From Anaerolineales bacterium (GTDB lineage: Bacteria; Chloroflexota; Anaerolineae; Anaerolineales; Anaerolineaceae): DNA of 12,534 bases. The position numbers were made by a program, and so were the translations under genes. The notes under the pieces are model-generated. The model ran no database searches and was not told where the DNA came from. It worked only from the letters and a program-made list of their open reading frames with translations. The stretch's first letter is position 1. Every line of letters begins with the position of its first letter. Positions 1 through 6,690 of this stretch are shown one piece after another. The stretch lies in the NCBI GenBank assembly GCA_020060485.1, contig JAGVAB010000039.1:1-12534 (forward strand), in the 5' to 3' direction.

Positions 1-169
1 AGAATGAATTGGGATTCGTCACGCAAGCAGCGGGGAGGGGAGTTCGAGGGGTGGGGTGAATAAACCCTGGTGATGCACAGACCGTCTTTCGTCCGGCCTC
101 GTGCCATCAATAAAAGAAACAAATGGAAAATTAACTTTGAGAAAGCCATGGCACTGTTCATATTGCAGC

Positions 170-198
170 TACACAAGGCGGAAAGGGCGTGCTAAAAT
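170..198 (+). promoter_or_regulatory. Possible chrA promoter (extended -10)
   Basis: TACACA at 170-175 (4/6 match to TTGACA), a 17-bp spacer, and TAAAAT at 193-198 preceded by TGC, which makes an extended -10. The predicted start is near 205, about 55 nt before the chrA start codon. The rest of 1-259 holds only very short open frames and no gene I can support. Confidence 0.4.
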
Positions 199-259
199 TC
201 GGGTTGTCTGGGCTGGCAGTATGCTGAAAAAATTCTTATGCAAGTAAAGTGAGGTTGTT

Positions 260-814
260 TTGATCCTCTGGAAAATATTCTTTCTTTTCTCACGCGTGGC
301 GCTTTTCTCCTGGGGCGGCGGACCGGCTTCGCTGGCCCTGATGCAGCGCGAATCGACCGCGGTCGGCTGGGTTACCGCAGAAGAATTCGCAGACGCGGTG
401 GCGGTTGGCAATGCCCTGCCCGGACCGATCGCTCCCGAAGTTTCCGCCTTTATTGGGTACAAGGTGGCCGGACTGCCCGGCGCCATCTCGGCCGCGGCCG
501 GCAGCGTGGTGCCCACCACCATTCTGATGCTGATCATGGTGGCTTTTTTCTTCGATATCAAGGACAACAAGGTCGTGCAGGCCATGCTCAAGGCAGTTCG
601 CCCGGCAGTTGTGGGCTTGCTGGTATGGACAGCTTATGATATGGCGCGTTCTGTGTGGGGGGCCAGCCAGTCCAGTTGGGGCGCCGCCCTGCTGCAAAAC
701 TGGGACAAAATGCTGATCTCACTGGGTGCGTTTGGTTTGCTGGTCTTCACTACCATTAACCCGATCTTCATTGTGATTGGTGCGGCCCTGTTGGGCTTTT
801 TTGCCTATCGGTGA
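260..814 (+). CDS. chrA: Chromate transporter, short single-domain ChrA (CHR family)
   Basis: A 184-aa membrane protein of the CHR family, whose members export chromate or related oxyanions at the cytoplasmic membrane. The family pattern is plain: FSWGGGPASLALM (about residues 16-28), the GWVTAEEFADA segment, the NALPGPIAPE motif, then FIGYKVAGLPGA and a GSVVPTT helix, followed by further hydrophobic helices to the end. It matches one half of a long-chain ChrA, so it is a short-chain (half-size) member. The start is TTG at 260, chosen because GAGG at 251-254 lies 5 nt upstream and an in-frame stop at 245 closes the frame. Short-chain CHR proteins are usually encoded as adjacent pairs, but no second copy is present here: upstream is non-coding and downstream is the convergent mtaB. 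The family is clear; chromate as substrate is inferred. Confidence 0.9.
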   Translation: MILWKIFFLFSRVALFSWGGGPASLALMQRESTAVGWVTAEEFADAVAVGNALPGPIAPEVSAFIGYKVAGLPGAISAAAGSVVPTTILMLIMVAFFFDIKDNKVVQAMLKAVRPAVVGLLVWTAYDMARSVWGASQSSWGAALLQNWDKMLISLGAFGLLVFTTINPIFIVIGAALLGFFAYR

Positions 815-831
815 GGTATTCCCTCTCTGTC

Positions 832-863
832 AAAAAAAACCACCTTTCGGGGTGGTTTTTTTT
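832..863. terminator. Bidirectional intrinsic terminator between chrA and mtaB
   Basis: The stem A-run-CCACC (832-844) pairs with GGTGG-T-run (851-863) around the loop TTTCGG. An A tract on one side and a T tract on the other let it work in both directions. It follows the chrA stop by about 18 nt and the mtaB stop (minus strand) by about 52 nt. Confidence 0.85.
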
Positions 864-914
864 GCAAGGCTTGAGGCCAGTCAGTTGAACATTTCTGCCA
901 ACGGCAGTGGTTTT

Positions 915-2297
915 TTAGAATCCATACTCCGCCAGGTTGACCTGTTTTTCGTCGATCAGAGGCAGCATCTGGCTGATGAAGGTTTCTTCGCTGGCAGGCA
1001 GGCTCTCAGCTTTTTGGGTCAGAGTGTCCAGCCAGCGCAGTTCAACCCGTGAAAGATGCAGTTCCCCATTGGTTTGCGCCTGGCGCAGCGCGTTGAGCGT
1101 GGCCAGAGCAGCCACACGCGTGCGGGCGTAGGCAGTGGATTCAGTGATGATCTGTCCCGAAATGTCGAGGACCACATCCGGACGCAGCACATAGGCCTGG
1201 GGGTCCAATCCGGAATCCGAGTCGGTCAACCAGTCCCGCAAAGCCAGGGCAGCAGATGCCCCGTGGGCGGAAGCGGTATTCATCAGACGGGTAGCATAGA
1301 CCAGCTGCTCCAAAGAAACAGTAGGCGCCATGGCAGACAACAGCTTGACATTCTGCACCGATTCATTGCTCCACAGATCGGGCACCGCTTTGGCAATGTT
1401 GCCAATGGGTGAAAGATGGGCGCAGGCAGCCTCGGCGCCCTCCAGGGCGATGGGGAAGCCAGTGATAGCCTTGGTGTAAACCCCTTCGTAAGCGCAATCC
1501 TTGTTGGGGCCGACCGCACCCTGCTCAAAAGCAACCAGGCTGCGCGGCACGGCCAGCACGCGGATCAATGCAGCCCAGACCCGCGGTACAAATTTTTGCT
1601 CGGCCAGTACCATGGCGGTATTGGCAAAGCCGCAGGCCGAATCCCCGGCCGGGATGACATCATACTGCTTACAGATGGCCGCTATCTTGTCCCACAAATA
1701 CGCCATATCGCGGCTGGCGAGAATGCCCAGAGAAAAAACGGAAAGGTGCAAATCACCATTGATGATGGCTTCATCATGCACTTCTTTCCCTCCGGTCGAT
1801 TCAATGGACAGAAAATCAGCCCCGGCCTGGGCGCACAACTCAAAACAGCGGAACATCTTCTCGGTGAATTGGCCGCGGCGCATGAGCGGCGGCCTGGAAA
1901 ATTCACGGATATCGTTGGGGGTCACACGCAAACCGGTCTTGATACCATATTTCTTTTCGGTCTGATCCAGCACAGAACGCAAGATCGATGTAACTTCAGC
2001 GCCCCATTCGGGGGTCAGGGTCAGGTCTGGCAGCAGCTCCAGTTCCACCACCAGGCCGCCAGCGTGCAATTCCGCAGCCCGCTTGCAGGCTTCAGTGATC
2101 ATCTGGGTATACTGGCTGCGCACCTCGGGCATGGTTTCGGTGTTGATATGCATTCCCGGCAGGGTGAAGTTCAATTCTGGATATACTTCTCCGCCACCAA
2201 TCACCAGCCCATTCTTTAACTGCACAGGGAAAGGGCAACGCCCATAGATAAAGTCATTCAAATTGAGAATCGCAAGCCGGGGGAAGGATCTTTTCAT
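915..2297 (-). CDS. mtaB: Methanol:corrinoid methyltransferase (MtaB family)
   Basis: A 460-aa protein of the MtaB family, the zinc enzyme that moves the methyl group of methanol to the cobalt of a corrinoid protein (MtaC). The length equals that of archaeal MtaB. The three zinc ligands known from Methanosarcina barkeri (Glu164, Cys220, Cys269) have counterparts at the same spacing: E166 in LSIESTGGKEVHDEA, C222 in GDSACGFANTAMVLAEQ and C268 in GPNKDCAYEG. The conserved TKAITGFPIALEG and CAHLSPIGNIAKA blocks follow. AGGAG lies 6 nt upstream of the ATG at 2297 and 3 nt from an adjacent ATG at 2300; the longer frame to 2447 would run through the promoter and is rejected. No MtaC, MtaA or corrinoid-reactivation gene is nearby, so the partner must be encoded elsewhere or the substrate may differ. 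The gene is divergent from a LacI regulator, with an operator over its promoter. Confidence 0.93.
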   Translation of the reverse strand: MKRSFPRLAILNLNDFIYGRCPFPVQLKNGLVIGGGEVYPELNFTLPGMHINTETMPEVRSQYTQMITEACKRAAELHAGGLVVELELLPDLTLTPEWGAEVTSILRSVLDQTEKKYGIKTGLRVTPNDIREFSRPPLMRRGQFTEKMFRCFELCAQAGADFLSIESTGGKEVHDEAIINGDLHLSVFSLGILASRDMAYLWDKIAAICKQYDVIPAGDSACGFANTAMVLAEQKFVPRVWAALIRVLAVPRSLVAFEQGAVGPNKDCAYEGVYTKAITGFPIALEGAEAACAHLSPIGNIAKAVPDLWSNESVQNVKLLSAMAPTVSLEQLVYATRLMNTASAHGASAALALRDWLTDSDSGLDPQAYVLRPDVVLDISGQIITESTAYARTRVAALATLNALRQAQTNGELHLSRVELRWLDTLTQKAESLPASEETFISQMLPLIDEKQVNLAEYGF

Positions 2298-2372
2298 CAT
2301 GTTCTCCTGTATGATGTGAATAAGCGCAAAACTGGTCAACAATGGCAGGGAGAGGAAACAGCCACAAAGAAA

Positions 2373-2401
2373 ATGATAGCCGAAATTGACAACGTTGTCA
2401 A
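2373..2401 (-). promoter_or_regulatory. mtaB promoter
   Basis: On the minus strand: a perfect -35 TTGACA (2401-2396), a 17-bp spacer and -10 TATCAT (2378-2373). The start point is expected near 2366, giving a leader of about 70 nt. The -35 box and half the spacer lie inside the palindromic operator at 2386-2401, so a bound repressor would block RNA polymerase. Confidence 0.85.
2386..2401. promoter_or_regulatory. LacI-family operator O1 (mtaB side)
   Basis: A perfect 16-bp palindrome, TTGACAACGTTGTCAA, with the central CG typical of LacI/GalR-family operators. It covers the -35 box of mtaB. Its 12-bp core GACAACGTTGTC recurs exactly at 2541-2552 in front of the divergent LacI-family gene, so that protein is the natural candidate ligand. 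Confidence 0.85.
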
Positions 2402-2440
2402 CAATCAATTCTCCATTCGCTGGAATGAAAACCCACATTT

Positions 2441-2457
2441 TGACCAAACTTTGGTCA
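2441..2457. promoter_or_regulatory. Second palindrome, TGACCAAA-C-TTTGGTCA
   Basis: A perfect inverted repeat with 8-bp arms around one central base, unrelated in sequence to the GACAACGTTGTC operators. It is centred about 83 bp upstream of the predicted mtaB start, a place where an activator could sit. The binding protein is unknown. Confidence 0.5.
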
Positions 2458-2479
2458 GGTGCCAGGTATCAGGTGCCAG
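2455..2479. repeat. Tandem 11-bp direct repeat TCAGGTGCCAG
   Basis: TCAGGTGCCAG occurs at 2455-2465 and 2469-2479, a 14-bp period. The first copy overlaps the end of the preceding palindrome. It could be regulatory or simple sequence decay; no function can be assigned. Confidence 0.5.
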
Positions 2480-2528
2480 AATACTGGCTTTTTGCCATCA
2501 TTAGAGCGCCATCCTGCCATGCATTCAT

Positions 2529-2537
2529 TGGTATAAT
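2529..2537 (+). promoter_or_regulatory. Extended -10 promoter of the LacI-family gene
   Basis: TGG immediately followed by a perfect TATAAT (2532-2537), with no good -35 box 17 bp upstream, so this is an extended -10 type. The expected start near 2544 falls inside operator O2, which predicts autorepression. A nearly identical 21-bp block is found at 7792-7812. Confidence 0.75.
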
Positions 2538-2559
2538 TAAGACAACGTTGTCTGAATTA
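2534..2559. promoter_or_regulatory. LacI-family operator O2 (regulator side)
   Basis: The core GACAACGTTGTC (2541-2552) is identical to that of O1. The inverted symmetry extends to 2534-2559 with a single mismatched pair. It overlaps the end of the -10 box and the expected start point of the regulator gene. Core centres of O1 and O2 are 153 bp apart, so looping between them is possible. Confidence 0.82.
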
Positions 2560-2584
2560 ATAATTGCCGACTACAGGAGGCTCT

Positions 2585-3601
2585 TTGGCAGCCACGATTA
2601 AGGACGTCGCCCGTCTGGCAGGTGTATCGATCAAGACGGTTTCGCGCGTCGTGAACCAGGAACCTCACGTGACCGAATCGGTGCGCAGCCGCGTCCAGCA
2701 GGCCATCCAGACTCTGGAATATGCCCCCAATATCTCGGCCCGCCGTCTGGTTCAGCAGCGCTCATTTGTGCTCTGCATCCTGCTGCATACCGGCGGCGTC
2801 TCCCAATCCGATCTGATCCACAAGATCCTTGAAGTGGGTTATGAATACGACTATGATATTCTGATCCAGACCTATTTTCCGTCCTTGAGCCGCTCCAAAA
2901 AGAAACTGACCAGCCTGATCACCGAAAGGCGCATTGATGGTCTGGTGACCACTCCCCCATGCGATACAGATGAATTTCTGCTGGATCTGGTGCGCCAGGC
3001 GCAAATTCCGCTGGTACAAATTACCCCTTTCAACCGCTCGGCCGAAATTCCATCCGTCAGCGGTGATGATTATCAGGGCGCGCTGATGATGACCGAGCAC
3101 CTGATTTCTCTGGGGCACCGCCGCATTGCGTTCCTGGCCGGCCCGCGCAGCCACCGCACCAGCATTGACCGTCTTTATGGTTACCGCGCGGCGCTTGACC
3201 TGCATCACCTGGAGTACGATGAGCGTTTGGTGGTGGATTCTGAGTTCAACTTTGACGGAGGGTATACTGCGGCCCGCATTCTGCTGAGCCTTGAGCAGGC
3301 GCCCACAGCCATTTTTGCCGGCAACGATGAGGCAGGTTTGGGCGCGATCTTTGCTCTCACAGAAATGGGCATGTCTGTGCCCGGACAGATGTCTGTGTGT
3401 GGTTTTGACGATACCCGTCACGCCAAGCATGTCTGGCCCGGGTTGACCAGTGTGCATTACCCGATCAATGAGATTGCCGAACAGGCGCTTGAAATGCTGG
3501 TCTCGACCTTAACGGGGGCCGAACCGGATCAAAACCAGTTGGTATTGCCTGTGCGCCTGGTTTTGCGCGGCTCGACTGCCGCCGTGGACAAGCCAGCCTA
3601 G
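2585..3601 (+). CDS. LacI/GalR-family transcriptional regulator
   Basis: A 338-aa regulator with an N-terminal helix-turn-helix (TIKDVARLAGVSIKTVSRVV, about residues 4-23), a hinge helix SARRLVQQ (51-58) whose L55 is the usual minor-groove leucine, and a periplasmic-binding-protein-like effector domain. Family landmarks include GLVTTPP, the TEHLISLGHRRIAFLAGP block, PTAIFAGNDEAGLGAI and MSVCGFDDTRHAKHVWPGLTSV. The start is the TTG at 2585: AGGAGG at 2575-2580 lies 4 nt upstream and translation then begins with the standard MAATIKDVA. The frame could reach an ATG at 2564, but that lacks a ribosome site. It probably represses mtaB and itself through O1 and O2. Its effector, likely a sugar or sugar-like compound by family habit, cannot be read from the sequence. 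Confidence 0.93.
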   Translation: MAATIKDVARLAGVSIKTVSRVVNQEPHVTESVRSRVQQAIQTLEYAPNISARRLVQQRSFVLCILLHTGGVSQSDLIHKILEVGYEYDYDILIQTYFPSLSRSKKKLTSLITERRIDGLVTTPPCDTDEFLLDLVRQAQIPLVQITPFNRSAEIPSVSGDDYQGALMMTEHLISLGHRRIAFLAGPRSHRTSIDRLYGYRAALDLHHLEYDERLVVDSEFNFDGGYTAARILLSLEQAPTAIFAGNDEAGLGAIFALTEMGMSVPGQMSVCGFDDTRHAKHVWPGLTSVHYPINEIAEQALEMLVSTLTGAEPDQNQLVLPVRLVLRGSTAAVDKPA

Positions 3602-3605
3602 ACAA

Positions 3606-3631
3606 GCCCGGCATTCGCGCGGGGCGTTTTT
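3606..3631 (+). terminator. Probable intrinsic terminator of the LacI-family gene
   Basis: GCCC-G-GC (3606-3612) pairs with GC-G-GGGC (3619-3625) with one G-G mismatch, followed by GTTTTT (3626-3631). It begins 5 nt after the stop codon and overlaps the end of the convergent ABC gene. The stem is short, hence moderate confidence. Confidence 0.5.
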
Positions 3632-5384
3632 AAGCAACAAGCGGATCGAACTGCTGCTGGGCAAGCACCAGCCGCCGATACAGTCCCCCAGTTTTCATTA
3701 ACTCTTCATGCCGGCCCATTTCCACCACATGCTTGCCTTCCAGCACCACAATCCGGTCTGCCTTGCGAATGGTGGAGAGGCGGTGAGCGATGAGAATGGT
3801 TGTGCGGCCCACCATCAGCCGCTCCAATGCCTGTTGAATAAGCAGTTCGGTTTCGGTATCGACAGCCGAGGTAGCTTCATCCAGAATGAGGATTGGCGAA
3901 TCCTTGAGCACCGCCCGGGCAATGGACAGGCGCTGCTTCTGGCCGCCGGAGAGGCGCGTGCCGCGTTCACCGATCAGGGTGTCATACCCGTTTGGCAGGC
4001 GGTCAATGAACTCATCGGCATTGGCGGCACGCGCCGCAGCCATCATTTCCTCCTCAGTGGCATTCAGCCGTCCAAAGAGAATGTTATCGCGCACTGTGCC
4101 GTGGAAGAGAAAGACGTCCTGTAAAACGATGCTGATCTGTTTGCGCAGGCTTTCCAGGCGGATATCGCGGATATCATGCCCGTCCAGGGTGATCCTGCCC
4201 TGCACCACATCGTAAAAACGGGGGATGAGACTGACCATGGTGGTTTTGCCGACCCCGGTTGGCCCAACCAGAGCCACCATATGATGAGCAGGGATCTCAA
4301 GCTGAATATTCTCCAGAACGGTTTCGCTGGCATCAAACTGAAAGGATACATTTTCAAAGCAGATCTGACCCTGCACCTTATCCTTAATGGGAATGGCCCC
4401 TGGTATATTGAGCGGTTCCGGTTCTTCAGCCAACAATTCAGTCACCCGGTCGGCGCCGGCCAGGGAATTTTGAATAGCTTCCCAGGCGTTGCTCAGGTTG
4501 CGCACCGGCTGGTAGAACATTTCCAGGTAGAGGAAAAATGCCACCAGATCGGCCACGGGAAGGCTGCCCTGAAAGGCCAGCCGACCGCCAAAATAGATGA
4601 CCACCAGCACACCGATGGACGAGGTGAATTCCACAAAAGGCAGGTAGACGGCCATCATGCGCAGCGCCCCCACCAGTGAAGCGCGGTAACGCTGAATACC
4701 CTGGCCAACGCGTTCCCGCACCTCGCCCTCGCGGGAAAAAGCCTTGATCTCACGGATGCCGGAAAGGCTGTCGCTGAGGATCGCATTTAATTCGCCCAAT
4801 TCCTTCTGGCGAAAAACGAAGGCCGGGCGCACCCGCCGGGCATAGTATTTAAGCGAAAAGATGATCAGGGGGATTGGCAGCAGGGCCAGCAAAGCCAGCT
4901 TCCAGTTCATACTGAACAGCACTGCCCCCACGCCAAGCAAGGTCAACGCATTGACAAAGACATCCGGGACGGCATGGGCAATCAACTGCTCGAAAAGGTC
5001 CGTGTCATTCACAACGCGCGACATCATTTGCCCGGTTTGCTTGTCGTTGTAATAGCGCAGGTTAAGGCGCTGCAAATGGTCATAAACATGTTCGCGCAAG
5101 TCGGCCACCACCCCCCAGCCGGCAATATGCGCCAGATAGAGGCGCAAGTATTGCAGCCCGGCCTTGACCAAATAGATGGCCAGAGCGAGCAGTGTCAGCC
5201 GCCCAATGGTTTGCAGGCTCTCGGCAGACAGGCCGCTGCCGCTGCTGACGATGTTGATCAACGTGCGGATGATCCATGGGATGAGGAGCTGCGCCCCTAC
5301 CAACAGCAGCATACTGAACACTGTCAGTACCAGAGCTGCCTGGTATTTGCGGGCGAAGGTGTACACAAAGGCCAAAGATTTCAT
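3630..5384 (-). CDS. ABC exporter half-transporter (MsbA/LmrA-like, fused membrane and ATPase domains)
   Basis: A 584-aa half-transporter with an N-terminal six-helix exporter domain (about residues 10-310) and a C-terminal ATPase (about 340-575). All ATPase motifs are intact: Walker A GPTGVGKT (374-381), Q-loop Q422, signature LSGGQ (478-482), Walker B ILILDE (498-503) with the catalytic Glu, D-loop SAVDTE and the switch histidine H534. It should dimerise and export a lipid, drug or peptide; the substrate is unknown. I chose ATG 5384 because GGTGA lies 8 nt upstream and MKSLAFVYTF starts like family members. An in-frame ATG at 5423 adds 13 residues but has no visible ribosome site. Single gene: convergent to the regulator, with its own promoter at 5475-5484 and no second ABC half beside it, so it probably works as a homodimer. 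Confidence 0.93.
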   Translation of the reverse strand: MKSLAFVYTFARKYQAALVLTVFSMLLLVGAQLLIPWIIRTLINIVSSGSGLSAESLQTIGRLTLLALAIYLVKAGLQYLRLYLAHIAGWGVVADLREHVYDHLQRLNLRYYNDKQTGQMMSRVVNDTDLFEQLIAHAVPDVFVNALTLLGVGAVLFSMNWKLALLALLPIPLIIFSLKYYARRVRPAFVFRQKELGELNAILSDSLSGIREIKAFSREGEVRERVGQGIQRYRASLVGALRMMAVYLPFVEFTSSIGVLVVIYFGGRLAFQGSLPVADLVAFFLYLEMFYQPVRNLSNAWEAIQNSLAGADRVTELLAEEPEPLNIPGAIPIKDKVQGQICFENVSFQFDASETVLENIQLEIPAHHMVALVGPTGVGKTTMVSLIPRFYDVVQGRITLDGHDIRDIRLESLRKQISIVLQDVFLFHGTVRDNILFGRLNATEEEMMAAARAANADEFIDRLPNGYDTLIGERGTRLSGGQKQRLSIARAVLKDSPILILDEATSAVDTETELLIQQALERLMVGRTTILIAHRLSTIRKADRIVVLEGKHVVEMGRHEELMKTGGLYRRLVLAQQQFDPLVA

Positions 5385-5474
5385 GCGATAATTCACCAAT
5401 TTTTCAGGATAACCGCCTGGCATTCATCATGGCAGACGGCTTTTCACACATCAAAACGCATCTATGACATTTGT

Positions 5475-5484
5475 AGTATACCAA
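5475..5484 (-). promoter_or_regulatory. Extended -10 promoter of the ABC exporter gene
   Basis: On the minus strand the sequence TTGGTATACT forms TGG plus TATACT (5/6 match to TATAAT), with no clear -35 box. The start near 5468 would give a leader of roughly 80 nt to the ATG at 5384. Confidence 0.5.
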
Positions 5485-5503
5485 GCAAACCGGCAGCAGG
5501 TGA

Positions 5504-5678
5504 TCACGGTGCGTAGGGCAATTGCATCAAAATTCTTTTCTACGATAAATGAATGTTTACCCCACCCCTAACCCCGCCCCAGGGTGGGGAATGAGAAGAC
5601 TCTGCAAAAAAGTTTTTCGGGGGATGGGTAAAAAATATTTCAACACGGAACAAGATGCAATTGCCGTATCACGGTACG
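5504..5678. mobile_element. MITE-like element (155 bp) with 10-bp target duplication
   Basis: Terminal inverted repeats: TAGGGCAATTGCATC at 5514-5528 and GATGCAATTGCCGTA at 5654-5668, 14 of 15 positions complementary. Immediately outside them are direct repeats TCACGGTGCG (5504-5513) and TCACGGTACG (5669-5678), 9 of 10 identical, the expected mark of transposition. The interior codes for nothing and contains a C-rich/G-rich hairpin (CCCCACCC 5560-5567 with GGGTGGGG 5582-5589). A transposase in trans must have moved it; the 10-bp duplication and ends resemble ISAs1- or IS4-type elements, but the family is not determined. It sits between the ABC exporter promoter and the CPBP gene promoter. Confidence 0.78.
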
Positions 5679-5716
5679 TTTAGAAGTCTAATGCATGGAA
5701 AAGACCTTCAAATTTC

Positions 5717-5745
5717 TTGTGAAATCTCCTTGCACATGCTATGAT
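5717..5745 (+). promoter_or_regulatory. Promoter of the CPBP-family gene
   Basis: TTGTGA at 5717-5722, a 17-bp spacer, and TATGAT at 5740-5745 preceded by TGC (extended -10). The start is expected near 5752, about 48 nt before the ATG. It lies just outside the right end of the MITE. Confidence 0.7.
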
Positions 5746-5799
5746 ACATTTCGTTTGTTCATCGAAATAAAAAATTCACCGCCCATAAAGGGACAAAAA

Positions 5800-6594
5800 A
5801 TGAACCTTCCCGCCAATTCCCTCCCCAATTTGCAGGCAGCGATTGAGCACAAGGTCAACAACGGCCAGATCCACCTGCAGCGCCCGCTGGGCATGTTGTT
5901 CAGCCGCATGGTATTGTTTGCAGTTTGCCAGGCTTTTTTTGCCGCCAGTTTTGCCCTCAGCGGCAATGCCCAGCCCTGGCAGGCTTCCAGCGCCTGGTGG
6001 CCGGTCTCGGCCACGATCAGCAACCTGATCAACCTTTTCCTGCTGGACGGGCTGGCCCGCCGGGAAGGCATGCGGCTTAAAGACCTGTACCGCGTGGAAC
6101 AGCATTCCTTCTGGCGTGAATTGCTGATCTGTCTGGGCGTGTTTGTGGTCAGCGCTCCTTTATCGGTTGTGCCCAATATCGCCCTGGGCAACCTGTTATT
6201 CGGCGATGTGAATGTTGCATCAGAATTGTTCTTTCGCCCGCTGCCATTATGGGTGGTGATCGTTTTTTCCCTGGTACTCTTCCCAATCACCATCGCCCTG
6301 ACCGAGATCCCAACCTATTACAGTTATGCCATGCCGCGCCTGACGGCCCTCACCGGCCGCGGCTGGGGGATGGTGATCCTGACAGGCTTTGTGCACGCTG
6401 CCCAGCACATCACCCTGCCGCTGATCTTTGACTGGCGCTTCATCTTATGGCGGCTGCTGATGTTTCTGCCGTTTGCCCTCTTCCTGGCAGCTGTGATGCG
6501 CTGGCGGCCGCGCCTTCTGCCTTATCTGATGGTAGGGCATGGTTTGCTGGATGCACAGTTGTTCCTGATGCTGCTGCCTCTGGCGATTCGCTGA
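5800..6594 (+). CDS. CPBP/Rce1-type intramembrane protein (putative metalloprotease)
   Basis: A 264-aa multi-pass membrane protein with about seven or eight hydrophobic segments. The C-terminal half carries the CPBP (Abi/Rce1-like) pattern: a first motif reduced to TEIPTYYSYAMPRL (E169 to R180), a second with histidines in GFVHAAQHITLPLIF (H199, H203), and a third VGHGLLDAQ (H247, D251). Such proteins are related to the CAAX protease Rce1; in bacteria some cleave peptides or affect bacteriocin self-immunity. Here motif 1 has one Glu rather than the usual EE and lacks the FRG arginine, so catalysis is uncertain. The ATG at 5800 is chosen for AAGGGA at 5788-5793, about 6 nt upstream. A frame starting at 5695 would include the promoter and is rejected. 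Transcribed alone. Confidence 0.8.
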   Translation: MNLPANSLPNLQAAIEHKVNNGQIHLQRPLGMLFSRMVLFAVCQAFFAASFALSGNAQPWQASSAWWPVSATISNLINLFLLDGLARREGMRLKDLYRVEQHSFWRELLICLGVFVVSAPLSVVPNIALGNLLFGDVNVASELFFRPLPLWVVIVFSLVLFPITIALTEIPTYYSYAMPRLTALTGRGWGMVILTGFVHAAQHITLPLIFDWRFILWRLLMFLPFALFLAAVMRWRPRLLPYLMVGHGLLDAQLFLMLLPLAIR

Positions 6595-6634
6595 CCCGCT
6601 CAATCCTGTGCACGGCTTGGCTCAAATGCAGCAA

Positions 6635-6667
6635 AACGGGCAGGCCCCTTTAATGAGCCTGCCCGTT
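6635..6667. terminator. Bidirectional terminator between CPBP and response-regulator genes
   Basis: A perfect 11-bp stem: AACGGGCAGGC (6635-6645) with GCCTGCCCGTT (6657-6667) and an 11-nt loop. On the minus strand the stem ends in TTTT; on the plus strand it runs into an AT-rich but broken T tract. It lies between the two convergent genes. Confidence 0.8.
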
Positions 6668-6690
6668 ATTATTCTGGCAAACAGGTGCGC

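Noticed and set aside
1..63. Short open frame at the left edge (MNWDSSRKQRGGEFEGWGE)
   Set aside because: Only 19 residues, low-complexity G-rich DNA, no ribosome site and no recognisable similarity.
1416..2219. Long open frame on the strand opposite mtaB (267 aa)
   Set aside because: It lies wholly within mtaB, has no family features and no ribosome site. It is a shadow of GC-rich codon use.
2298..2447. N-terminal extension of MtaB by 50 residues
   Set aside because: It would translate the promoter, operator and ribosome site. The ATG at 2297 (or 2300) has AGGAG and gives the normal family length.
5695..5799. Upstream extension of the CPBP gene to an ATG at 5695
   Set aside because: It includes the -35/-10 promoter, and the ATG at 5800 has a proper Shine-Dalgarno.
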